From an uncultured Bacilli bacterium (GTDB lineage: Bacteria; Bacillota_I; Bacilli_A; RF39; UBA660): a stretch of 10,860 nucleotides of DNA. The stretch lies in the NCBI GenBank assembly GCA_944372725.1, contig CALWAA010000151.1:1-10860 (forward strand), given 5' to 3'. Numbering within the stretch: position 1 is the first letter of the stretch; every line of letters begins with the position of its first letter. The notes beneath the pieces were generated by a model. That model saw only the letters and a program-made list of their open reading frames with translations, made no database searches and had not been told where the DNA came from. The position numbers and the translations under genes are program-made. Positions 1 through 7,806 of this stretch are shown one piece after another.

Positions 1-26
1 TTAATCAAATAAAAACCGTTTTATAA

Positions 27-131
27 TATAGCTTTATTGCTCCTAAAGTAGCTTTTGCAATAATTGAAGGTCTAAATGTTTTAAGCTTTTCAACATTCAA
101 TACCATTGAAAAATTTTTTATATTATTAATT
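27..131 (+). other. Open, coding-like extension upstream of the first ATG; probable broken 5' end of the 132-1724 gene
   Basis: The frame of the first gene stays open upstream of its ATG back to a TAA at 24-26. The translated stretch is hydrophobic and protein-like (for example KVAFAIIEGLNVLSF) and contains no ATG, GTG or TTG. It supplies the missing first half of a membrane helix: with ATG 132 as start, the helix has only about 12 residues, and with the extension it has about 20. The other two frames are closed at 2-4 and 10-12. I infer an in-frame nonsense codon at 24-26, or a frameshift in the first few bases. A non-coding leader is the alternative. The string TATAAT at 22-27 could be a -10 box, but its -35 would lie off the window. 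Confidence 0.45.
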
Positions 132-1724
132 ATGCTATTATTAATTATACTAGTTATAAAATTTATATATGTAAATAGAAAGAAATTAAAGGAACATCAA
201 TTTGTATATTTTTTAATTATCATTTTCTTATTTAATTTTATTTTACATTTATTTTATGGAAATAGCGAATCATTTTTATATATTAACCATTATCAATTTA
301 TGTTTATATTAATAATTGGTTATCTTATAAAAAATAGCATTAAAACAATCAATAAAAAATTGTACATATTATTAATCTTTATATTTTTAATAGAATTAAT
401 ATTTAATATACTAGGAACTGTTAAAATTTTTAATTTAGTTGCTTCTATAACATCAACTAATTCTTTCATACCTGTAATAGGGTATATATACATAATTCCA
501 ATTATATTAATACTAATAATGTTAAAATTTAAACATAAAAAAATTGGCTTATTTATCAGTACCATATGTTTAATTTTAGTAAATTTACTAATAACGAACA
601 TTGCTTGTTATAAAGTTGAAAGCTATATATTTCCAGAATACAAAGAAAAGTATAATAAATATATAGAGCAAATAACTCAATTAAAAAGCAACCTCTCAAT
701 TCAAGAAATTTATAAGTCAGAAAACCAAATTTACTTTTTTGGAATGGGAAATAGGCGAAAATTGATATATGCGCAGGGGAAACTATATGATTTAACTAGT
801 GGTGAAGAACTTTTAAATGAGAAAATTACTAAAGACATGGTAATTCCAAATGATTACAAAGTCGTATTAGAAAACAATGATGGTGAAAAAATAATTATAT
901 ACGAAAATGAAGTTGGAATATATTTAGAAAAAGATAATAAAAAAACCACTTTATATGAATCTGAAGATAAAATTAATCTTCCAGCATTTACAAATCATAA
1001 ATATTCAGAAATTTTAAAAGTATTACATCAAGAAATCCTATTTAATATTGAAGAAAGCATAATGAAACCAAATATTTTAGTTTACAATGATGGATGGTAT
1101 CGAGATGCTTTTATAGGAGCTATGGTGTTAGAGAAAACAAATAATGTATTTTTAATTAAAGATTGGGTAGATAATATTAATTCTATTTATGACTACCAAA
1201 ATAAAATGCCAGAAACAGACAATTTAGGTGAATTATTATATTTAATTTATATAACAAAAAGTGATAATAAAATTTTAGATGAAATAATAGAAGAGATAAA
1301 CAAAATAAAAAAAGATAATAATATTAGCTATTTAGTAGGTTATACAGATGGTGCAATACTAAGCTATTATCCAACAGCAATAGCTAAATTTGCGCTAGAA
1401 AAATTAGAAATAGAAAACGATTTAAAACTGCCAGAAAATGATGCTTATACTAAATTAGCATGGTTCTATAATAAAAGTATCGTGAACGAAGTTACTGACT
1501 CTATAGATTACCCTTATTTAGGATGGGCAAATTATCATTATAATAAAAAAGATGTGACATTATATATTTGCAATAGTTTATACCCTCTAAGTTATGAAAA
1601 AAATGGAACCTATGCAAATTATAATAATATGCCAAATCTATTAAATGGTTTTAAAAAAGCTAATATTTCTCCAACTCATATATGGGATGCAGCAGAAAAA
1701 TTTTTATTAATTTATGAATTATAA
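132..1724 (+). CDS. Membrane protein with extracytoplasmic six-hairpin glycosidase-like domain (possibly 5'-truncated)
   Basis: This 530-residue product has about six hydrophobic segments in residues 1-160 and then a soluble domain of some 365 residues, probably outside the membrane. The soluble part carries DGWYRDAFIGAMVLE around residues 320-334, then ETDNLGELLYLI, then PTHIWDAAEKF near the C-terminus. A Trp-x-Arg-Asp-Ala signature followed by helical hairpins with conserved acids recalls (alpha/alpha)6-barrel glycosidases, but I cannot name the family, so sugar hydrolysis is inference. ATG 132 has no Shine-Dalgarno site and falls inside a membrane helix, so the natural start is probably upstream (see 27-131). 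The next gene follows after 16 bp with a good ribosome site, so this is the first visible gene of a four-gene envelope operon. Its partners suggest that it trims or builds a surface glycan. Confidence 0.7.
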   Translation: MLLLIILVIKFIYVNRKKLKEHQFVYFLIIIFLFNFILHLFYGNSESFLYINHYQFMFILIIGYLIKNSIKTINKKLYILLIFIFLIELIFNILGTVKIFNLVASITSTNSFIPVIGYIYIIPIILILIMLKFKHKKIGLFISTICLILVNLLITNIACYKVESYIFPEYKEKYNKYIEQITQLKSNLSIQEIYKSENQIYFFGMGNRRKLIYAQGKLYDLTSGEELLNEKITKDMVIPNDYKVVLENNDGEKIIIYENEVGIYLEKDNKKTTLYESEDKINLPAFTNHKYSEILKVLHQEILFNIEESIMKPNILVYNDGWYRDAFIGAMVLEKTNNVFLIKDWVDNINSIYDYQNKMPETDNLGELLYLIYITKSDNKILDEIIEEINKIKKDNNISYLVGYTDGAILSYYPTAIAKFALEKLEIENDLKLPENDAYTKLAWFYNKSIVNEVTDSIDYPYLGWANYHYNKKDVTLYICNSLYPLSYEKNGTYANYNNMPNLLNGFKKANISPTHIWDAAEKFLLIYEL

Positions 1725-1740
1725 CTAAAGGAGAATTAAA

Positions 1741-2598
1741 ATGATTAAATATATTAAATTAATACGAATAAAACACTATATAAAAAACTTTCTAATTTTC
1801 TTACCACTTATATTTAGTCGTAATATTAATGCGACTAATATATTACTATCAATTTTAGGATTCATAAGCTTTTCTTTTGCCTCTTCAATCATTTACATTG
1901 TAAACGATATTAGAGATAAAGAAAAAGATAAAAACCATCCCACTAAGAAAAATAGACCAATCGCAGCTGGCACAATATCAATAACTAATGCTTTAATAGT
2001 AGCAACTTTATTATTAATAATAACAATAGCAATTTTAATATATTTAAGTACATTTAATAAATTTATAAGTATTTATATTATTACTTATATACTAATAAAT
2101 ATTATGTATAGCTTTGGCCTAAAAAATATTCCCTTATTAGATGTATTTATTTTAGCGTTAGGATTTTTAATAAGAGTACTATATGGTGGATCGTTAATAA
2201 ATGTAGAGGTTTCTAACTGGCTTTTCTTAACAGTATTATCAATCTCTTTCTATTTAGGATTAGGAAAAAGAAGAAATGAGCTAATTGCTCAGGAAAAAAC
2301 AGGAAATACCACAAGGAACGTTTTAAAATATTATAATAAAGAATTTTTAGATAAGAATATGTATATGTGTTTAAGTATGACCATTATATTTTATTCTTTA
2401 TGGTGTCAGGATTTAAACTTTGATTATATTATGTGGACTATTCCAATTGTACTATTAATTTGTATGAAGTACTCTTTAAATATAGAATCAAATAGTTCAG
2501 GAGATCCCGTAGAAGTCCTACTTAAAGACAAAATTTTAATGCTGTTAGTAGGAATATATGCAATTGCTATATTGTTAACATTATATGTTCTAAGGTGA
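1741..2598 (+). CDS. UbiA-family prenyltransferase, decaprenyl-phosphate phosphoribosyltransferase-like
   Basis: The 285-residue integral membrane protein has about eight hydrophobic helices. The first UbiA metal/diphosphate motif, NDxxDxxxD, is at residues 55-63, followed by HPTKKNRPIAAG at 66-77. A second cytosolic loop has LGLGKRRNEL around 172-181, then a VLKYY..EFLD stretch. GKRR-E plus VL-x-Y-FLD is typical of the branch that includes mycobacterial Rv3806c, which transfers 5-phosphoribose from PRPP to polyprenyl phosphate, rather than of quinone or heme prenyltransferases. Length is normal. AAAGGAGA at 1727-1734 is the ribosome site. The HAD phosphatase follows after 6 bp and a GT-C glycosyltransferase after that, consistent with a lipid-linked pentose pathway. 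Family assignment is firm; the substrate is inferred. Confidence 0.85.
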   Translation: MIKYIKLIRIKHYIKNFLIFLPLIFSRNINATNILLSILGFISFSFASSIIYIVNDIRDKEKDKNHPTKKNRPIAAGTISITNALIVATLLLIITIAILIYLSTFNKFISIYIITYILINIMYSFGLKNIPLLDVFILALGFLIRVLYGGSLINVEVSNWLFLTVLSISFYLGLGKRRNELIAQEKTGNTTRNVLKYYNKEFLDKNMYMCLSMTIIFYSLWCQDLNFDYIMWTIPIVLLICMKYSLNIESNSSGDPVEVLLKDKILMLLVGIYAIAILLTLYVLR

Positions 2599-2599
2599 T
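2592..2599 (+). promoter_or_regulatory. Shine-Dalgarno site overlapping the stop of the upstream gene (translational coupling)
   Basis: AAGGTGAT sits five bases before ATG 2605 and contains the TGA stop of the UbiA gene at 2596-2598. Ribosomes finishing the prenyltransferase stop on the ribosome site of the phosphatase gene. This fixes the start at 2605 and suggests coupled production of the two proteins. Confidence 0.7.
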
Positions 2600-2604
2600 A
2601 AAAA

Positions 2605-3171
2605 ATGTATAACTTGTATGATTTTGATAAAACCATTTATAATGGTGATTCAAGTATAGACTTTTTTCTATACTCACTCAAGAGAAACTGGTCCATCATT
2701 AAATATATTCCCAAAGATATTATTGCCATCATAAAATACAAAACCAAAAAAATTTCCAAAAAGGAAATGAAAGAAATCTTTTTCTCATTTTTAAACGAAA
2801 TACATGACATTGATACACATATTGAAAATTTTTGGCATAAACATAGGAGAAAAATAAAAAAATGGTATCTATTACAAGAACACAGCAGAGATATTATAAT
2901 TACGGCATCACCAGACTTTTTGATTGAGCCAATTGGCGAATACTTAAGCGTAAAAGATGTAATTGCTACTAAAGTAGACAAAAATACTGGAAAGTTTACA
3001 AGTAATAATTGTTATGGTGAAGAAAAAGTTAAAAGATTATATGAAAAGTATTCCAAGATAAAAGTAAATGAAGCATATTCTGATAGTTTATCAGATATGC
3101 CAATGCTAAAATTAGCAACAAACCAGTACTTAGTGAAAAAAAATAAAATAATTAAATTAACTTCTAAATAA
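2605..3171 (+). CDS. HAD-superfamily (HAD-IB, SerB-like) phosphatase
   Basis: The 188-residue soluble protein has all four HAD motifs. Motif I is YDFDKT at residues 5-10, with nucleophile Asp6 and acid/base Asp8. Motif II is ITASPDF around 99-105. The motif III lysine is probably K141 in YGEEKVKRL. Motif IV is AYSDSLSDMPML at 157-168, with Asp160 and Asp164. The helical insert between motifs I and II fits subclass IB, the phosphoserine-phosphatase-like group. It is slightly short for the family. It lies 6 bp downstream of the UbiA-type phosphoribosyltransferase gene and is probably translationally coupled to it. I infer that it removes the 5-phosphate from polyprenyl-phosphoryl-5-phosphoribose, the step needed before the sugar lipid can act as a glycosyl donor. 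Other phosphomonoesters remain possible. Confidence 0.85.
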   Translation: MYNLYDFDKTIYNGDSSIDFFLYSLKRNWSIIKYIPKDIIAIIKYKTKKISKKEMKEIFFSFLNEIHDIDTHIENFWHKHRRKIKKWYLLQEHSRDIIITASPDFLIEPIGEYLSVKDVIATKVDKNTGKFTSNNCYGEEKVKRLYEKYSKIKVNEAYSDSLSDMPMLKLATNQYLVKKNKIIKLTSK

Positions 3172-3188
3172 AAAGAAAGGATTAAAAT

Positions 3189-4616
3189 ATGAAATTTTTA
3201 AAAGAAAAATTTAGTTTAATATTATCTATATTATATATAATATTAATGCTAGGTATATGTATTGGAATTATGATTAATATCATTAATTCAAGCAAATACA
3301 TTTATTTTATATATTTTTTATTAGCAATTATAATTGTCTTTCTAATTAACTTATTTTTATTCAAAAAAAATAAACAAATAAACCAAAAATTTTTTTTAAT
3401 CAGTTTAGTAATAGCAATAATATTATATAGTTTGTTACTTTTTTTACCATATAATGAACCATACGTAGATTATGCTACATTCTATAATAACGCAATACAT
3501 TTTGCTACAGATGGCGCATATGCTTCAAAATACATGGCACTTTTTCCTCATCTATGGGGATATATTATGTTTTTAGGTGTACTTTTTAAAATCTTTGGTG
3601 TTAACTACTTAGTGGTTATAATATCAAATGTTATTTTAAACTTTATATCAACTTATTTTGTTTTTAAAATAATAAAAAGTATATCAGATAAAAAAACTGC
3701 ATATTTTGGAACAATTTTATGGTTATATAATCCTATAAATTTAATATGGTGTATGTTTGCTTTTGGTGGAACCGCCTTTAATACGTTTTTGGCTATATCA
3801 ATTTATTTAACTATCAATTTTTTTAAAGCAAACCATTTAAAAAATAAGTTGCTATATTCATTGCTGATGGGATTATTCCTGGGTATTACCAATTTATTTA
3901 GACCAGTCTCAATTATATTTATAATCGCATTTTTAATCGTATTAATTTATGAATATTTTATAAAGAAACCAAATAATAGAATATTAAATGTTATTTGCAC
4001 AGTGATTATATTTGTATTTTATATTTGTGTTGGAAAAATATCAAATATTTACTTAGAACATGAAATTGGATATGAATCTGCAACTTCGGTGGGATTTACA
4101 CTATTTAGTGGATCAGACATAAATTCCGATGGTAGTTGGTCAGCAACAGGGTCAAAAATCTTAAATGAAGGAATGGAAAAAGAACCGTTTGATGCAAATA
4201 AAATTCAAAATAATCTACAAAATTTAGCAATTGAGAATTATTTAAATAATGGGATGAAAAACATTAACCTTTTGTTAAAAAAGTTTATCTTTTTGACTAG
4301 TGATATTGGAGGGTATAGTTGGAATAATGCAACAAGTATGTTAGATATCGAATTTTCACATAATCAAGGAAATATATTGAATTTTATTTCAATGTTGGGT
4401 TACTATATTCTAATTTTAATAAATTTACTCTTTGGAATACACGCAACTAAACAAAAAGAATTATCAACTATTTTAAATATATTAATTTTATTTATTGGTG
4501 GATTTACATTAGCAAGCATTTTTTTGGAAGTTGCTCCAAGATACTTTTTGCCAGCATTAATTCCACTTACAATACTTGGTAGTATAAGCATGATAAAACC
4601 AGAAAAGACGAGCTAA
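3189..4616 (+). CDS. GT-C fold polytopic glycosyltransferase (GT39/ArnT-like)
   Basis: The 475-residue protein has about eleven hydrophobic helices. Its first large extracytoplasmic loop has NEPYVDYATFYNNA around residues 89-102, where Asp94 is the likely GT-C catalytic acid, followed by YMALFPHLWGYIMFLG at 115-130. That layout, an Asp loop then a Phe/Tyr-Pro-His/Asn-x-x-G helix start, is characteristic of lipid-phosphate-sugar-dependent GT-C enzymes of the PMT/ArnT type. A second soluble segment around residues 290-370 probably binds acceptor. Such enzymes use polyprenyl-phosphate sugars as donors on the outer face. Here the donor may be the product of the two preceding genes (inference). 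A GAAAGGA site at 3175-3181 precedes ATG 3189. It is the last gene of the operon; its stop lies inside the terminator stem. Confidence 0.8.
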   Translation: MKFLKEKFSLILSILYIILMLGICIGIMINIINSSKYIYFIYFLLAIIIVFLINLFLFKKNKQINQKFFLISLVIAIILYSLLLFLPYNEPYVDYATFYNNAIHFATDGAYASKYMALFPHLWGYIMFLGVLFKIFGVNYLVVIISNVILNFISTYFVFKIIKSISDKKTAYFGTILWLYNPINLIWCMFAFGGTAFNTFLAISIYLTINFFKANHLKNKLLYSLLMGLFLGITNLFRPVSIIFIIAFLIVLIYEYFIKKPNNRILNVICTVIIFVFYICVGKISNIYLEHEIGYESATSVGFTLFSGSDINSDGSWSATGSKILNEGMEKEPFDANKIQNNLQNLAIENYLNNGMKNINLLLKKFIFLTSDIGGYSWNNATSMLDIEFSHNQGNILNFISMLGYYILILINLLFGIHATKQKELSTILNILILFIGGFTLASIFLEVAPRYFLPALIPLTILGSISMIKPEKTS

Positions 4617-4633
4617 AAATTAGTTCGTTTTTT
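4608..4633 (+). terminator. Rho-independent terminator, probably bidirectional
   Basis: ACGAGCTAA (4608-4616) pairs with TTAGTTCGT (4620-4628), giving nine base pairs with one G-T wobble and an AAA loop. A run of T ends at 4633. It overlaps the last codons and stop of the GT-C gene and touches the stop of the convergent glmS at 4634-4636. Read on the minus strand the hairpin is followed by CTTTTCT, so it probably ends glmS transcripts too, less strongly. Confidence 0.8.
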
Positions 4634-6445
4634 CTATTCTACCGTAACAGACTTAGCTAAATTTCGAGGTTTATCAACATCTAAACCTTTTTCTTTAGCA
4701 ATGAAGTAAGCAATAAACTGTAAAGGTATAATAGCAAGAATAGGACTAATGATAGAATTAATATGAGGAATATGAATTACATTGTCTTTTTTAATATCTT
4801 GGTTTGTAACAAGTATAATATTAGCACCTCTAGCTTTTACTTCTTCTAAGTTGCTAAGTGTTTTTTCAGAAGTAATTGGGTCAGTAACAATACCAACTAC
4901 AAAAGTACCATTTTCTATTAATGCTATTGGACCATGCTTTAATTCACCCGCTGCATATGCTTCACTATGGATATAGCTTATTTCTTTTAATTTTAAAGAC
5001 CCCTCTAATGCTGTATAATAGTCATTCCCTCTACCTATATAAAATAAATCTTGTTCTTTTGTCATTTTTTTAGCTATTTCTTGATAATATTGATTATTGC
5101 TAATGACTTCATTCATTAAATCAGGTAAATTCATTAAATCTCTTTTCAAGCTTTGGCAAAGGTCAGTATTTTTATCAAGGACTTCACTCATATAAATAGC
5201 TAAAGCTACAATGAGGCCTACTTGAGAGATATATGCTTTGGTAGATGCAACAGCTATTTCCGGACCAGCATGGGTATATAAAGTGTAATCTGCTTCTCTC
5301 GTAATAGATGATTCAAAAACATTTGTTACCGCAACAGTTTTAGCTTTTTTCTCCCTTGCAAGTTTTAATGCTGCAATCGTATCAGCAGTTTCCCCAGATT
5401 GACTAATAAAGATACATAAGGTATTTTCATCAAGTATTGGGTCTTGATACCGAAATTCGCTAGCAACTTCTACATTTACGGGAATACGACATATTTTTTC
5501 TATCGCATATTTTCCAACTAAACCAGCATGCATCGCTGTACCACAAGCAACAATATAGATTTGTTTTAATTTTTCTAAATAACTTTTATCTAAAGAAAAA
5601 TTAACAAAGCTAATAGGATTATTTAAAGATACAATACCATTTAAAGTATTTTTAAGTGCCTCTGGTTGCTCATGAATTTCTTTTAACATGTAATCTTCAA
5701 AACCATTTTTATCTATTGCATCCATTTCCCAATCAATTGTTTTACTCTCTTTATCTGTTTTTTGAAAGTCTTTATCATAAAAGACAATATCATCACCTAT
5801 AACAGCTTTCTCATCATCTTGCAAAAAATAAAAATCTTTCGTATATTCTATAATCGCTGGTATATCACTTGCCGCATAAATGCCATTATTACCAATACCA
5901 AGTACTAAAGGACTATTTTTCTTAGCAACAAGGATTGTATTAGGAAGTAGGGGTGTTATAACAAGAATTGCATAACTTCCCTTTAAATCATTTAAAGTAT
6001 CTTTAAAAGCATCCATTACATTGCCAGTTTTTTGATAATAATATTCCATCAAAACAGGAATAACTTCCGTATCTGTTTGAGATGAAAAAGAAAATCCTTG
6101 ATTTTCCAAAAAATCTTTTAGTTCTAAATAATTTTCGATAATACCATTATGCACAACTGCAAAATGTTTATTCTGATCCATATGAGGATGAGCATTTTCT
6201 TTCGATGGCACCCCATGAGTTGCCCATCTCGTATGCGCAATACCAATCGTACCAGTTAAAGAATCATAATTTATGATAGCTTCCAAGTTAGCAATTCTCC
6301 CTTTATCTTTTAAAATGGTAATATCTCCATCTTGCAAAATAGCAATACCTGCTGAGTCATACCCTCTATATTCTAATGTTTTAAGTCCTTTAATTAATTT
6401 GTGAGCAACTTTACTTTTACTAACAACTCCAACAATTCCACACAT
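4634..6445 (-). CDS. glmS: Glutamine--fructose-6-phosphate aminotransferase (isomerizing)
   Basis: This cytosolic enzyme makes glucosamine-6-phosphate from fructose-6-phosphate and glutamine, the first committed step to UDP-GlcNAc and so to peptidoglycan. The 603 residues are full length. The product starts MCGIVGVV, giving the N-terminal nucleophile Cys after Met removal. It continues with LEYRGYDSAG, HTRWATHG and HNGIIENY of the class II glutaminase domain. Two SIS domains follow, with CGTA at 301-304, SQSGETADT near 348, KEIS with Glu488, AGELKHGP with His504, and the C-terminal tail DKPRNLAKSVTVE with Lys598. All key residues expected from E. coli GlmS are present. A GGAAG-type ribosome site lies just upstream of the ATG. 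It is monocistronic, convergent with the envelope operon and divergent from the fic gene. Confidence 0.97.
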   Translation of the reverse strand: MCGIVGVVSKSKVAHKLIKGLKTLEYRGYDSAGIAILQDGDITILKDKGRIANLEAIINYDSLTGTIGIAHTRWATHGVPSKENAHPHMDQNKHFAVVHNGIIENYLELKDFLENQGFSFSSQTDTEVIPVLMEYYYQKTGNVMDAFKDTLNDLKGSYAILVITPLLPNTILVAKKNSPLVLGIGNNGIYAASDIPAIIEYTKDFYFLQDDEKAVIGDDIVFYDKDFQKTDKESKTIDWEMDAIDKNGFEDYMLKEIHEQPEALKNTLNGIVSLNNPISFVNFSLDKSYLEKLKQIYIVACGTAMHAGLVGKYAIEKICRIPVNVEVASEFRYQDPILDENTLCIFISQSGETADTIAALKLAREKKAKTVAVTNVFESSITREADYTLYTHAGPEIAVASTKAYISQVGLIVALAIYMSEVLDKNTDLCQSLKRDLMNLPDLMNEVISNNQYYQEIAKKMTKEQDLFYIGRGNDYYTALEGSLKLKEISYIHSEAYAAGELKHGPIALIENGTFVVGIVTDPITSEKTLSNLEEVKARGANIILVTNQDIKKDNVIHIPHINSIISPILAIIPLQFIAYFIAKEKGLDVDKPRNLAKSVTVE

Positions 6446-6477
6446 ATTTTCTTCACTTCCTTTATCTTTATAAATAA

Positions 6478-6506
6478 ATACTACTATAATTTACATTTCG
6501 TGTCAA
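6478..6506 (-). promoter_or_regulatory. Sigma-A-type promoter of glmS
   Basis: On the minus strand, a perfect -35 TTGACA (6501-6506) is followed after 17 bp by TAGTAT (6478-6483). The expected start lies near 6471, leaving a leader of only about 25 bases before the glmS ATG. That is too short for the glmS self-cleaving ribozyme used in many Bacillota, so GlcN6P feedback by ribozyme is not encoded here. Confidence 0.7.
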
Positions 6507-6513
6507 ATAAACA

Positions 6514-6542
6514 TTTAAAAGTATAGGGAAAAATGGTAAAAT
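6514..6542 (+). promoter_or_regulatory. Candidate promoter of the fic-like gene
   Basis: TTTAAA (6514-6519) and TAAAAT (6537-6542) are 17 bp apart and lie upstream of ATG 6570, back to back with the glmS promoter. AGGAG, about 12 bases before the ATG, is the likely ribosome site. In such AT-rich DNA weak matches are common, so this is tentative. Confidence 0.35.
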
Positions 6543-6569
6543 AATTACATAGTTAGGAGTAAGTATATT

Positions 6570-7710
6570 ATGAAATTAGAAAAATATAAGTCAGGAGAAT
6601 ATAAACAAGGAAATGGCTATAAAGCCTTTTTGCCAAGTCCAATTAATTATAATTGGGGTTGGGATGATACAAAACTAGATTCTTTACTAGCAGAAGCAAA
6701 TAGACAAATTGGCGAACTAAATGCATATTCATTATTACTTCCTAATGTTGACTTATACATCAAAATGCATGTCAGAATTGAAGCAAATAAATCTAGTAAA
6801 ATTGAAGGTACTAAAACTACGATTGAAGAAGATTTGTCTGATTTACAAGATATAAATCCTGAAAAAAGAGATGATTGGGAAGAAGTTCAAAATTATATTA
6901 AAGCAACAAATTATGGTATTGCTAGAATTAATGATGGGTTTCCAGTATGTAACCGATTGATTAGAGATATACATAGAATATTATTAAATGGTGTCAGAGG
7001 TGAGAAAAAAACCCCAGGCGAATGTAGAACATCCCAAAATTGGATTGGTGGAACAATGCCATCCACTGCAGCTTATGTACCTCCGCTAGTAGAGGGACTT
7101 AGCCGATTGTTTAAAAGATTTAGAATTATTTATTAATAATGACGAAATTGATACACCGATTTTAATAAAAATTGCTATAATTCATTATCAATTTGAAACA
7201 ATTCATCCATTTTTAGATGGTAATGGAAGAATTGGTAGATTATTAATTCCTTTGTATTTACAAAATAAGAAGTATTTAGATAATCCATGTTTGTATATAT
7301 CATATTTTTTTGAAAAAAATAGAGATTTATATTATCAAAAATTAAATGATGTTCGAGTTAAAAATGATATGATTGGATGGTTAAAGTTTTTTTTAGAGGG
7401 CATAATAGAAACAGCTAAAATTGCCAAAGAAAAATTCAAAAAAGTGGTTGAACTTACTAAAAAAATCGATAATCAGATAACAGACTTAAAAGTAAAATAT
7501 GACAATGCCAAAAAAATAATGGATTATTTTTACGATGAACCATATTCAACACGTAAAAAAATATCTGAAGCGCTAGAGATGCCTGAATCAACTGTTAATG
7601 GTGTTATAAACGGACTAAAATCAGCTAATATAATTAGAGAAACTACAGGTTATAGTAGAAATCAGATTTTTGTATTTTCTGAATATGTTGAAATATTTTT
7701 GTCTGAATAA
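6570..7710 (+). pseudogene. Fic-family AMPylator with N-terminal inhibitory helix and C-terminal winged helix, frameshifted
   Basis: Fic enzymes transfer AMP from ATP to Ser/Thr/Tyr of target proteins. The first reading frame (6570-7136) encodes the N-terminal domain with the inhibitory motif [S/T]xxxE[G/N] as SSKIEG at residues 75-80, then ECRTSQNWIGG and the AYVPP flap. It then runs off frame to SRLFKRFRIIY and a stop. The +1 frame from about 7093 to 7710 continues as a normal Fic core with the intact catalytic motif HPFLDGNGRIGR (7204-7239), ending in a winged-helix-like segment (TRKKISEALEMPESTVNGVI). Dropping one G from the GGG at 7094-7096 restores a continuous 379-residue protein of usual length, His212 being catalytic. 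So the gene carries a one-base insertion, either a real mutation or a read/assembly error. The second half also has an ATG at 7252, but a product from it would lack the Fic motif. Confidence 0.88.
7094..7096 (+). other. Frameshift site (one extra G) in the fic-like gene
   Basis: Upstream the reading is VPPLVE in the first frame; downstream it is DLADCLKDLELFINND in the next frame. Removing one G of this GGG joins them as VPPLVEDLADCLKDLELF, which fits the loop and helix normally preceding the Fic core. The second frame has TAG stops at 7087 and 7090, which places the shift at or after 7093. Confidence 0.85.
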
Positions 7711-7806
7711 TTTATAAAACGAAAAAACAAAAAAAATCGTTTGAAAAAAAAATATAGAACGAAATTCTTTAATTTTTCGCTCTATAAAAATTTATAAAAC
7801 GAAAAA
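7711..7806. repeat. 40-bp-period repeat with internal inverted copies, candidate operator array
   Basis: A motif close to TATARAACGAAA occurs in direct orientation at 7713, 7753 and 7793, exactly 40 bp apart, its CG falling at 7720, 7760 and 7800. Inverted, weaker copies have their CG at 7738 and 7778, again 40 bp apart. The outer copies share 16 identical bases (TTTATAAAACGAAAAA at 7711-7726 and 7791-7806). The middle unit is an imperfect inverted repeat, TATAGAACGAAA (7753-7764) facing TTTCGCTCTATA (7775-7786), with one mismatch. The last copy covers the -35 region of the murT-like promoter. Regular phasing and promoter overlap suggest a regulator binding site; the regulator is unknown. Confidence 0.6.

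Noticed and set aside
2424..2981. Minus-strand open frames opposite the UbiA and HAD genes (also 320-601, 4403-4591 and 10015-10353)
   Set aside because: They lie opposite genes with clear motifs, have no ribosome site or family motifs, and are expected by chance in AT-rich coding DNA.
4782..4976. Plus-strand open frame inside glmS
   Set aside because: It is antisense to the strongly conserved second SIS domain of GlmS and has no independent support.
6446..6569. Possible glmS ribozyme in the glmS upstream region
   Set aside because: The glmS promoter leaves a leader of about 25 bases, far shorter than the ribozyme, and no ribozyme core pattern is visible.
7087..7110. Programmed frameshifting or phase variation as the explanation of the split fic gene
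   Set aside because: There is no slippery heptamer, nearby stimulatory Shine-Dalgarno site or convincing hairpin, and a GGG run is too short for ordinary slippage-driven phase variation.
7736..7790. Inverted repeat after the fic gene read as a terminator
   Set aside because: The stem is interrupted and followed by AAAAATTTATAAAA rather than a T run, and the 40-bp periodicity better fits a binding-site array.
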